DNA from: Biscogniauxia marginata
Taxonomy: Eukaryota > Ascomycota > Sordariomycetes > Xylariales > Xylariaceae
DNA length: 64,000 nucleotides
Assembly: GCA_022695795.1 (NCBI GenBank)
Contig: MU404082.1
Coordinates: 364,027-428,026, forward strand
Direction of reading: 5' to 3'
Numbering within the stretch: the first letter of the stretch is position 1; the number at the start of each line of letters is the position of its first letter. Positions 23,451-34,500 of this stretch are shown piece by piece. A program made the position numbers and the translations under genes. The notes under the pieces are model-generated. The model worked only from the letters and a program-made list of their open reading frames with translations. It was not told the DNA's origin and made no database searches.

Positions 23451-24814
23451 CCTGATATTCTGATGTCGTTAAGACTAGTCTATTTCGAAAAGCGGTATGA
23501 TTTGATCTTGAACGCAATTGTTGTATAAAAATGTGCGCTATGGGGTTATTATTTGTTTGGTTGGCGGTACTATGTATTGCATGGGGAAATAATCACTAAT
23601 TCAATAGAAATTCATAGCAATTATATATGCGGAGAATGCCGACAGAACGAAGAAAACGCCAATATTATTACAGCAAACAGTAGGGAACAAGCTATGTTTG
23701 GAAGTGTATGGAGACTTTGCACCACAGCAACGAAGACAATCAAAGATGGTCATCGAGATTCGCTCTCTAAGTTCAGAACATAAAGGTATTGTTCAAGAAT
23801 ATTAGCTTAAAGGTTTATCTCTCTGCGTGGTGCCCACTAAGGTGTACTCAGGGGACCTTAGCAAGCGCTTGGGAACGTTAAGAGGAAAGGGGGGTGTCAC
23901 GGCAGCGCAGGGGGGTTCAAGGCAATGTTTGATTTCCTGGTTTATTGACGAAAATACTAAAGGTGAAGAGAGAAAAGAAGATCTAGAATGGTCGCTAGGG
24001 CCATTCTAGCAGCTAAATACATTTCAGGCTTTGCTCCTAACCTTGTTGTCCTGTTGCCAGGCCAAGCCAAGCCGTGACAGGGGGGTTAATAGCATACAGC
24101 CAATATTTGTAAGTCAACATTGATATGTAACTATTCCCCCCCACTATTGCTGGGTATTCATCCTTTAATAAGGGCAAAATACATTGTATTATTTCTTAAT
24201 AGTTATTTTGCGAGGTATATCCACGTATTATTTATAATTATATCATCGAATAGCTTTATGTTTTTGTCTTAAGAGTTACGGCTCTTCCTTAATACTTCAA
24301 GTTAGGCAGCTATTAGGCGATTTATAATAGATACTATACGGCTCTTTAGTGAGTATTATTCGTATGCTTCCGAAGAAGAAACTGGAGCGAATTTCGTTTC
24401 GGATAGAAAGCGGTTAAGTAGCGATTAGGCCGCTGCAGGAAATTGGGAGCCTGAAAATTTGCCTTTGTCGTCAACTTTGTAAAAGTTTGCCACACACCAC
24501 TGAATACTAACGCATTTCCGGAAATGACAACATAGAAACAAAGGTATCGATCAGATCTAGATATATACTGCGAATAAAAGAAGACTGGCCATTTTATCTG
24601 ATTAAAAGTTCCAAGGTCAACATCTGCCTGGCGTAAAGTTTTCGACGTACCCCTAAATATTGCTAGTACGATGTCTTTCCATAATAAGCACACACGTGGT
24701 GGTGACACACAAAGCTCTGAATAGCACGCTCCTTAGGTGGGGAGGATTGGATATATTTCGCGTAGATGTCCGGGATGGGGACCGTCTGCCTAGCCATAAC
24801 CATAACTAGAAACA
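23451..24814. other. Intergenic region with one LTR-like element
   Basis: No gene is supported. The region holds the helicase promoter, the 185 bp element at 23,895-24,079 and AT-rich sequence from about 24,100 to 24,350. Confidence 0.4.
23895..24079. mobile_element. Solo LTR-like element, 185 bp, intact ends
   Basis: It begins TGTCACGGC and ends GCCGTGACA, a perfect 9 bp terminal inverted repeat with TG...CA ends. Six G residues lie immediately on each side, consistent with a 5 bp GGGGG target duplication. Related copies start at 27,888 (heavily C-to-T/G-to-A mutated) and 47,871 (truncated). The structure fits a solo LTR; a MITE is the alternative. Confidence 0.7.
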
Positions 24815-26568
24815 TCACCTCTGCTGACTTCCTGGTTCTCCCGGTGCAGGTGCGCACCCGTCCATCTCATAAACTACTACCGGCCTCTGCTCATTTTCCT
24901 CTAGTGAAGTTTCCGCGTCGGTAAACGAGGAGTTTTTATCGCCACGCAATGTCCCGAAAGCGTCGAGTTCCTGTCTAGGCAAAACCCGACCCGTAGATTG
25001 TGCCGGCAGCTCAGCCTTGAAGCCTGATGCTGTCCCATCATAGCCCCCTTCGTTACTATATATATTCGAGACATCGACGTTGTTTTTATCCTGTTTTCCT
25101 TGTTTACTCTGTCTGGTCCTCCACCTCTTAATTATGAAAAAGGCGACCACAGCTACCCCTATCATAATCACAGCGACAGCCACAACAATGCCCGCTATTG
25201 CTCCGCTGGATATTCCGTCACTGCTTGATGTACTCGTACTTGTGTCACTGTAGTTTGATATGCCTGTGGTCTGGGTTGATACGCCTGTAGAAGCGCTACT
25301 AGTTGTCGTTGTGATTGTAGTGCGAGCAGTAACTGTAGTTAAATCGAGGCCCTCAATAGTAGGCAAAGCCTCATCAATTTTAACGCTCCAAGTCGATGCC
25401 GAAGTTGGACAAGACGGGGCTGTATTAGATGGCGTATAAGCTTCTTTAGAGGTGCCGGTTGGGTTCGAGGTCGAGAACGCTGTTTTGAGGGCGTTGTAAT
25501 CGTCCAGTGTCTCAGGAAAGCCGGTATAATCGTTACTCGAGTACTGTACTAGACCGTAGCCATTATCTTGCATAGTCCATTCGTAGACGATGCTGCCGGA
25601 AAAGACGGCCTGAAACACAGGCCCCAGCATTGTAGATACGTCAGCAAAGTCGCCCGCCTGTTCCCTACAGCCAGTTTCTGAAAACACTACGGGGATGTTG
25701 AGCCCCTGGAATTGCTCATATAGTTTGTCGAACCCGGATGCATAATAGCTAGAGTTACCACACCAGGTATAAACGTTTATACCGAATAATTCCAATGCAT
25801 CTGGTTCATCTCCACACGATAAATAGTCTGCCGTATCGACAGGTAGACCATCATCGCTATAGGGGGTTGTATAGGATATAGGTATTTTACGATACCCGCG
25901 GGCATCCCGGAAAGCTTTGATATCCCGTACAGCTGCCTTGATATAGGGTGCAACAGAAGTAGTTCTATCTGCCAGCAAAATGAACGAATGATCTTAGCCT
26001 TAGGATTGGTATCTTACCATCATTAATAATTTCGTTGGCTACGGTAAACACCAATAAATTATCATAACCAGCAAATGTATCGAGCGTATTTGTCCAGTTG
26101 GTGTATATTTCCAAGGTCCAATCGGGGATAACCTCCTTGTGTTAGTCATAGTGTGCTACATATTTCGAGAACAACGTACTCTGTTGATTGATGTTTCAGT
26201 CGTTGGTATATCCAGCCATATGTAAATACCTTGACTGGCAAATGCTTGCATACAACCATCGTGGCTTTCCAAGCTAGCAGCCGAATAGACCCGAATCGTA
26301 TTTACTCCAATAGCCGCCATCAAACCGGCATCTATCTGGCACTGACTTGTGTTGACAAGAACATCATTATCACGAGCGCTTTGATAGACGACGCCTAGGG
26401 GTGTAAGTGGATAATTAGTGCAAAGGATAATTGCGAATAACAACCTTTAATAAAGAACTGATTGCCCTCAGCATCGTATAATTTTGTGCCCTTGGCCGAT
26501 ATTGGCGATAGACCTAGGACGGTGGCCGGGGCGAGCCATATAAAGCAGAACAATATCTGGATGAGCAT
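24815..26568 (-). CDS. GH72 beta-1,3-glucanosyltransferase (Gas/Gel type) with C-terminal transmembrane segment
   Basis: Four exons (26568-26445, 26394-26180, 26135-26018, 25968-24815) join in phase to 536 aa. The ATG at 26568 is the first in frame. Residues 1-19 are a signal peptide. The GH72 domain follows: FFIKG, the proton donor Glu of VANEI near 148 and the nucleophile Glu of FSETGC near 249. These enzymes cut and re-join beta-1,3-glucan chains at the cell surface to lengthen wall glucan. There is no Cys-rich CBM43/X8 module. A Ser/Thr-rich stem leads to one strong transmembrane helix at about 408-432 (GAIAGIVVAVAVIM onward), then KRWRTR and a tail of roughly 100 residues. Most relatives end in a GPI signal instead. 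Introns are short (44-50 nt); the first donor, GTTGTT, is weak. Confidence 0.88.
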
Positions 26569-27887
26569 CGCGCCCGTGGACACACCGCCGACTCTCTGCT
26601 ATACCGATATCATCCAACGGAACATTAGGCTGTTCCTTAAGCCTCTGAAAAATGAGTTACCAGTCCTACTGATACTATAGCCCCCTCCTCTGTTTATCTA
26701 TGACGATTTGATCGGGGGGATCATCGGTCAACGGACTGTAGTGGTTCTGAGCTTTTTGAGTAATTCGGCGTGTTATCGAAAGGATATTAATGCGTGAAGC
26801 GACTGTGCTGTCAAAGCTATCTAGTTATTTATTTTCGTTGCTGAATATCCACATTGTAGTAACTGCAGTCACCAGATTAATCAGTAGGAGTGACTGTGCC
26901 GCTAACCTGCAGAAACATCACATCTTATTCATGACCTTGTCCAGATACTCTTGTATTCGTACCAATTCAATGGTTCTTCAGGTACTGGGGGTGCATTACC
27001 TAACCAGGGTCCCTGCCACGACGATGGTCGTTAGCAAAGGTCAATCCTCTGAGGAGCGACGGATGGAAGCTTTTGCCTAATCTCGCGTTTGAAGCCACGT
27101 TCTCTTCGTATAGTAAAGCACATAATACATACAGAATACACTGAAGGTAATGATATGGTTAGATAGAAGTGAACCATATACCTAATACACTGCAATACAA
27201 AGGCTTCCATACGTTGATCAGGGAACCTTTGTCATCTTGCACGGGTACTCCATATAATTTTGAGGATCCTCGCCCCTGTATCAAGGCAGTTTTAGCCAAT
27301 TTATTAAGTTCCTCCCTATTCTTAAGCCCCAGGAAACTAGGCGTATCGGTAGCTTGATCCCTGCTCAATTATCCATTACGCTGCAATCCCGATCCTACTG
27401 TTCTGTAGCTAATATTCCACTTGTATTAAACTCTTTCTAGTGCTTACATGGTGACTTAAACCTTGATACTAGAAATAGACAACGCCAGGGGAATGAATAA
27501 ATAACGACTTAACATTGGTTGGATACATGGCCAACCCAACCACAATGCCTCCATTAATCCATCTACCCTGTGCAAAAAGAAAAAAAAGAAAGGAAAATGT
27601 CACTCGAGCGATCGCCATTTCACAAGGTCTAGGCATGAAACTAGCACAGAAGGCTTGTAAGGGTACTATATACAAGTTGTTATTGCGCTAGGGAAGGAAA
27701 GCTCCTCTCTAGTGTCCACTACCAAAGTACTATATACATATTAAAGCACGGGCTACATGTCCGTGACAATGCTAATCATTTTTAATTCATTAGAATTGTT
27801 TCCAATTGAAGCTTTGGCAACGCCTAGAAACATGGGATCTCCAGACAAAACCCTAATAATGAATTATACTGCCAACTTACAGTTAAT
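26569..27887. other. Intergenic region up to the transposon block
   Basis: No gene with an ATG and domain support. A frame of about 70 codons at 27,159-27,368 (minus) has protein-like composition but no ATG, and may be a gene fragment. The G+C content is still ordinary here, so the RIP-like block starts sharply at 27,888. Confidence 0.35.
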
Positions 27888-28030
27888 TGTTACAGCAGCG
27901 CAAGGGGGGGTTAAGGCAATGCTTAATTTCTTGGTTTATTAACGAAAATACTAAAAGTGAAAAAGAAGGAAAATCTAAAATGGTCGCTAGGGCCATTTTA
28001 ACAGTTAAATACATTTTAAGCTTTATATAA
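27888..28030. repeat. RIP-mutated copy of the 23,895 LTR-like element (left part)
   Basis: It begins TGTTACAGCAGCGCAAGG, matching TGTCACGGCAGCGCAGG at 23,895 with transition changes, and stays alignable for about 140 bp through GGTCGCTAGGGCCATTTTA. The right end cannot be placed because the sequence dissolves into AT-rich DNA. It marks the left edge of the transposon block. Confidence 0.7.
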
Positions 28031-28189
28031 GCCTTATTATTTTATAATAAATATAATAATAAAGTGTTTATTTATTATTTATTATTTATTATTTTATTAA
28101 ACTTAATATTAAATCGTAATAATTTTTTTTTCTTTTTTAAAAAACTTAATAATTAATATAAGGTTATAAAGGTTTAAAAGACCTTATAA

Positions 28190-28662
28190 TGTTACAAATC
28201 CAACTTGTTAAAGGGGTTTCTTATAAGGGTGTTAAAACACGAACTATAAGGATGTTAATAAGATAAAGGATTTTTATGTAATATCACGTAATATAAATCA
28301 CTATAAATAAGGTGATTTAAAGTTATTTAATATATAAAAAGGGAAATAAATTACTTTAAATAAAGTGATCTAAAGGTATTTAACATACTAAAACAGAAAT
28401 TATATATAAAAGGAAAACGGATATAAAAAGGAAGGAATTTCCTTTATTTCTAGTTATTTATTCTAGTTTTTTAACTATCAATTTAAAACTATAGTCACTC
28501 TTTAATACTATAATGAAAATACATTAAAATCTCTTTAACGAATAAAACATTATAAATTACTTAAACTAATCTTAATTCACTATTACCTTTAAATCAAGAA
28601 AACCTAATACGTATTTACTTATAAAGTCAGCTAACTAGGAATATACAGGGAGGTTCGTCACA
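28190..28662 (+). repeat. LTR, type 2 (TGTTACAAATC...GTTCGTCACA), 473 bp
   Basis: It starts TGTTAC and ends GTTCGTCACA. Its 3' 270 bp or so matches the other LTRs of the block; its 5' half matches the LTR at 38,800-39,274 rather than the 453 bp type. It runs directly into a second partial LTR. Confidence 0.7.
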
Positions 28663-28948
28663 ATTTAATATACTAAAACGGAAATTATGTATAAAGAGAA
28701 AACGAGTATAAAAAAGAGATAATTTCTTTTGTTTCTAGTTATTTATTCGAAGTTCTTTAGCTATTAATTTAAGATTATAATTACTTTTTAATATTATAAT
28801 GAAAATACCTTGAAATCTCTTTAACGAACAAAGTATTATGAATTATTTGAATTAATCTTAATTTATTATTATTTTAAAATTAAGAAAACCTAGTACGTAC
28901 TCATTTATAAAGTTAATTAACTAGGAACACACAATGAGGTTCGTTACA
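28663..28948 (+). repeat. Partial LTR, tandem copy
   Basis: Starts mid-LTR (TTTAATATACTAAAACGG) and ends GTTCGTTACA. It repeats the 3' part of the preceding LTR with many transitions and has lost its own 5' half. Confidence 0.65.
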
Positions 28949-29724
28949 ATTTATAAGCTTTTTTTTTATAAAAACTTCCTCGTTTTTCTTTACCTTAATA
29001 ATAATAATAATAAATACTTAATTTACTTTTTTATTATTTTCGAAATAAACCCTTATTTTAAAGGTTCTTTTTTCGGGTTAAGAAATCCCTTTTATTTTTT
29101 GTTTTTATTTTTTAAGATTTCGGCACTTATTTTTATAATGTTTTTTTTATAATTAAAACACTTAATAGTTAACTTATTTCGCGTTTTTTGCTTTTTTTAA
29201 GCGGCGTTAATTTCAATAGGGTTTAACTTAGTTTTGTTACGACTTAACAAGGGTAAAAGGAATTAAGGGTGGTCATGTGATCTAGGGTCACATGACTCCA
29301 GAAGGGAGAATGCCAAGATTCTCAGTTGTTCTCCTGAGAATTGGAGAGAGTGTGGGTATGACCCCTTGTGAAGGATAAAATATAAGTAAATTGGAATTTC
29401 CTACGTATTTAGTCATTCATTTTTAGTTCCTTAGCTATCAATCTAAGACTACAATCACTCTTTAATACTATAATGAGAGTACCTTGAAACCTCTTTAACG
29501 AACATAACATTATAAATTAATTAAACTAATCTTAACTCATTATTACTTTTAAATCAAGAAAACCTAATACGTACTTACTTGTGAAGTTAGTTGACTAGGA
29601 ATACATAGGGAGGTTCGTCACAAGTTTTAATGCCTTTTTTTATTTCGGTACCACTTTTATAATTTTCTCTTTTTTATTAATCGCCGTTTTTTCGCTATAT
29701 CGTTTTTTTCTTTTTAAAGTATCG
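28949..29724 (-). mobile_element. Inverted gag fragment (zinc-knuckle region), split by a solo LTR
   Basis: Read on the minus strand, 29,724-29,623 and 29,234-28,949 match the internal sequence of the complete Gypsy element at about 32,560-32,950, including its zinc-knuckle region. The match runs through the 29,235-29,622 LTR as if that insert were absent. It is a rearranged, inverted piece of the same family and is non-coding. Confidence 0.65.
29235..29622 (+). mobile_element. Solo LTR, 388 bp, target duplication AGTTT
   Basis: Ends are TGTTACGACTT and GGTTCGTCACA. AGTTT occurs at 29,230-29,234 and again at 29,623-29,627, a perfect 5 bp target duplication. Its first half is much richer in G+C than its surroundings, so it has been mutated less than the neighbouring copies. 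Confidence 0.8.
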
Positions 29725-30177
29725 TGTGACGAACCTCCTTATATGTTTCTAGTTAGCTGACTTTATAAGTAAGTACATACTAGGTTTTCTTAATTTAAAG
29801 GTAATAATGGGTTAAGATTAGTTTAATTAATTTAAAATGTTAAGTTCATTAAAGAGGTTTTAAAGTACTTTTATTATAATATTAAAAAGTAATTATAATT
29901 TTAAATTAATAGTTAAAAAACGAGAAATTAATTATATAAGGAAATTTTAATTTATTTATACTCGTTTTTTTATATATATATTTTTATTGTTTAATATGTT
30001 GAATATCGATAAATATGAAATCCCTTAATATTCATCCTTGTTAGATATGATATTCCACCATATCTACGTCACGTGAGGTTGTATTATGACCGGAACGGAA
30101 CTAATTGGTTCATTAATTCTTTGGTCCGTGCCACGACACCCTGGTAAGGAATTCCTCTATTCCCATGGTTCGTAACA
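29725..30177 (-). repeat. Inverted LTR, type 1, 453 bp
   Basis: The reverse complement starts TGTTACGAACCATGGGAATA and ends GGTTCGTCACA, the same length as the two LTRs of the complete element. No matching 5 bp duplication flanks it (TATCG versus AAAAA), so it sits at a rearrangement junction rather than a simple insertion. Confidence 0.8.
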
Positions 30178-31138
30178 AAAAACGCCTTAAATTAAAACAA
30201 AATAACTTAATAAAAAACTTAAATTTAAAAAGTTAAAATTATATAAAATCGAGGAAATTATTTCGAATGTTAATTACAAATTAAAACTACTAATAAAATT
30301 TAAAATACATTTAATTTTTTATATATTGTTATTAAAACTAACACCGAAAAACGCCTTGCTAAAAACCTGGAATAAAATTAAAAAAAACTAAATAAATATA
30401 AAATAAAAAAGATTTTAAATTTAAAAAGGATTAATAATTAATTATAATATCTAGTTAAATAAAAAGAATACTTACTAAAAAAAATATATAGAAATCATTT
30501 AAACACTTAATAAATTTAAAAGACGCACTTAATAAGTTTTATTAATAAAACCCGGATCGGCTAAAAAGGCTTAAAATTTAAAATTTTAACTTAAAAAAAA
30601 TAAATCAAAGAAAAAAACGGCCTTAAAAGTAACTTTAGCCTACTTAATTAAAAATTATTACTTAACTTAAAAACGTTTTTACTCCTTTTTTAAACGTTTT
30701 TATTTTTTTAATTTATTTAAATTTTAAAAACTATGTTAAAACATTTTTAAATCTTTCTTTTTTAATAACTCTTTTTAACGACAAAGCCGTTTTACTTAAG
30801 CTATAATCTTGGTTATTTCTCGATTTACTCGAGTTATAATCTTGATTATTTCTTAATAAAATCGTTTTAAGGCTTCCTTGGTTTAACGTTTTTATAAAGA
30901 TAATCGTTTCTCCTCGTGATTTAAATTTCGAAAAGAATTAAAAAGAATCCCTACTTTATTACATTAATGTTAATAAAAAGTGTATTTATTACATTTCTTC
31001 GATACTTTAAACGATATTATACATTTTAAGTTATAATTAAAACAATAAGAACAAGGTATAATATTAATATTAAAACCTATTTAGTTAATTCGGTTAATAA
31101 GCTCTTTACGACTTTACCTTTAATTTTCATAACGACGC
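30178..31138 (+). mobile_element. Outer Gypsy copy: 3' internal fragment
   Basis: Matches the 3' internal part of the complete element (about 37,165-38,150), including the ACCCGGATCG block. It breaks at GACGC where the inner element is inserted and resumes at 38,703. All reading frames are destroyed. Confidence 0.75.
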
Positions 31139-31591
31139 TGTTACGAACCATGGGAATAGAGGAATTCCATATCAAGGTGTCGTGACACGGACCAAAAAAT
31201 TAATGAATTAATTGGTTCCGTTTCGGTCATGATGTAACCTCACGTAACGTGGATATAATGGGATATTATATCTAACAAGGATAAATATTAAAGGATTTTA
31301 TATTTATTGATATCCAACATATTAAATAATAGAAATATATATAAGAAAAAACGAGTATAAATAAATTAGAATTTTTTTATATAATTAGTTTCTCGTTTTT
31401 TAATTATTAATTTAAAATTATAATCACTTTTTAATATTATAATAAGAGTACCTTAAAACCTTTTTAATAAATATAACATTTTAAATTAATTAAATTAATT
31501 TTAACCTATTATTATTTTTAAATCAAGAAAACCTAGTACGTATTTACCTATAAAGTTAGTTAACTAGGAACATATAAAGAGGTTTATTACA
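31139..31591 (+). repeat. 5' LTR of the inner Gypsy element
   Basis: 453 bp, TGTTACGAACC to GGTTTATTACA, aligned along its length to the LTR at 38,250 and, inverted, to 29,725-30,177. Confidence 0.85.
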
Positions 31592-34500
31592 TTTTAATAA
31601 CTCCTTAATTAGTGCTTGATATTGGTTTAAAAGAAGGGACTTTTAATCGAACAATCCCAAGATAAGTATACCCCTTAAAACTAAAGAGTAATAAAAAAAG
31701 AAACAAGTAAAAAAATAATAGTTAATAAACTCTTAAATAAAAGCTTTAAATCTTTTTACGATATAACTAAAAAATTTAAAAGAATTAACATAAAAGTCTA
31801 TTATAATTATAGTTAAAAAAGAATCACAAGAGGATATCTCGAAAGCTTAGTAAAAAGAATCATCTAAAGAAAAAAAAAGAAGGAAAAAGAAATACTTAAA
31901 AAAGAAAATAAATAAATAAAATAACCCCTACCTTTTAAAAACAAGTAACCACTTTTAAACAATAATAACCCCAACAATTTAAACGACGAAAACAATATAA
32001 TAACCCTCGACGTAAAGGGTTTTAAATTAATTATACCTAGTAGATATAATGGGTTAAATAATTTAGAAAGATTTTTAATTTAAGCTAGAACCTATTTACG
32101 GTTTTATTATAAAACGATTATTATTAAGGAATAAAAGGTTTTTATAGTATCTTAACTCCTTGCTAGAACCGCCTTAACTTGGTTTTAACTAGTGTTAAAG
32201 AATTATTTAAAAAACGGATTAAACGCCTAAAAAGACATGAAAAAAATCTTTAAAAATTATAAGGAGTTTAAAAAACAACTTAGGTCTATATTCGGCAATT
32301 TAATCCTCAAGTAATAAGCCGAAGCTTAACTTTATAAATTACAACAAAATAAAAAGGCTTTAAACTACGTTATTAAATTCAAAAAACTTGTAAACTAGTT
32401 ATAACTACTTATTAAAAGCCTATATTACTTATTTTATTAAAAATTAAAAAACTATATAAAAAATAAGTTATATAAAATAAACCTATATAAAGAAAAGAAC
32501 CTAGGAAAGTTTAATAATTACGTTACGATGGTAATTGCCATCGATAACAAGAACTTTGAACGGTACCTTAAAAAGAAAAAGACGGTACAACGAAGAAATG
32601 GCGATCAACTAAAAAAAGGAAATCATAAAAGCGGTGCTAAAACCAGGAAAGGCACTAGAACTAAGTTAAACCCTATTAAAATTAACGTTATTTAAAAAGA
32701 ATAAAAAAACGAGATAAATTAACTATTAAGTATTTCAATTACAAAAAAAAATATTATAAAAACGAATGCCGAAATCCTAAGAAACAAAAACTAAGAACAA
32801 GAGGGATTTTTTAACCCGAGAAAAGAGTCGCCAAAACAAGGGTTTAATTCAAAAACAACAAAAAAATAAATTAAGTATTTACTATTAACACTATTAAAAT
32901 AAAAAAAATCAAAGAAACCTCTATAAAAAAGTTTATAAATTTTATTAAATCAACCATAAGGATTATCCAGAGAATAACTACTTATATCTAGGATATTTTA
33001 CATTAAAACAAGTTAAACAAAGATATAACGAAAGCGAATTATTATATGTATATAATAATTATAAACTAGGATATAACTTAAGAATTAAATCGAACCATAA
33101 TAATTTACATTAAAGTTATTATAACAACGATAAATGTGAAACCCATTAAAGAAAAAGCCAGCATAATAACTTAAACTAAAGGTTTTATATAAATAATAGC
33201 TGCAATGTTTATTAAAGCTTAAGGGAACATATATCGTTACATTAAAGCTTTTACACTAACGACGCCTATTAAATACATAAAAGTTTTAAGGATAAAGCCG
33301 GTTACTATCCTTAAAAACTAAAAAATAATAACATGAAAAAAAATGAATGTATTTATAATAATATCCCACGATAGCCACATTTTCCTCGAGTATGTTATTT
33401 TCACCCCGGTTCCAAAAAAAACAATAAAGCAATTACTAAAAATTATATATATTATACTTCGGTACTATACGACATACACGACTTACTCGAAACAAGTTTC
33501 GAAAAAAACGAGATTAAAGAAGAATTATGGGAATTATAAAAGGAACTACATTTTCTATAATGGCTCGAAGAACGAACTAAATATGACATTAGTTTATTCG
33601 GCTTTATAAGAAAGTACTTAATAAAGCAATAAATAAAAACACGTGCGATTAAACAAGGCTATAAATAAATCATTAAAATATATTTTAAAAAAAGAGGAAA
33701 ACTCTTAGAAATTAATATAAACTTAAAAGGAGATATTGAAATACTTTTAACAAATAAATTCAAGGATTATTTCTTTTATTTAAGGATAATTTAAAACTTT
33801 TAAAAAATCCGAGTTAATAAAATAGACTTAAGTTATAAAAAGGCTTTTAAAAAAGAATTAAAGTTTTAATATATAAAGTTTTATATAAAAGATAAACTTC
33901 TCACCCTTTATTATATAAAGAGTAATTAAAGAGACTATTTAAATAATAATTACTAGAAACACGCTCCTATGAAAGCCCAAGAATGGAAGGATATTTAGGT
34001 TATAGTAACTAAAAAAAAACTAAAAAAGAAGGGACGTAAAAAACCAAAAAACGGCAAAGGCTCTTGCTAGTAAAGCAACGAGAAGTTATAAATAGCAAGT
34101 CCTTATATAAAATCTAGTTAGGACTTAATAACACTATTATAACTAAAATTAAGTATAATAAAAGGAAGTATAAAGCCTTAATAAATTTAAGAGTAAATAA
34201 AAGCTATATCTTAATAAAGGTAACCTAGAAAAACAGAATATTATAAGTATATAAATAAAGTCTATATAGGTTATAAAACTTTAAAGAAAGTATATTTAAT
34301 TACGAAAATGATAAGGTGTTAAAAGAAATAATTCCTTTCTCGGTAATTATTTAAAGGCATTTTAAATAGGTTATTCTTAATATTGCATATATATTAAATC
34401 ATAATATAATCTTAAGAATAAATTAGTTTAAAAAAAGTAATTCACGAATAAATTTCGAGATAGACACGCTTTATTAAGATCAAGAATAGGAGGAGTTAAT

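Noticed and set aside
27159..27368. 70-codon minus-strand frame with protein-like composition
   Set aside because: It has no ATG and no partner exon in frame nearby; at best a gene fragment.
28934..29152. Open frames in the AT-rich block (also 33343-33609 and 39762-39953)
   Set aside because: Composed mostly of Phe, Leu, Ile, Lys, Asn and Tyr from A/T runs; they lie inside mutated retrotransposon sequence.
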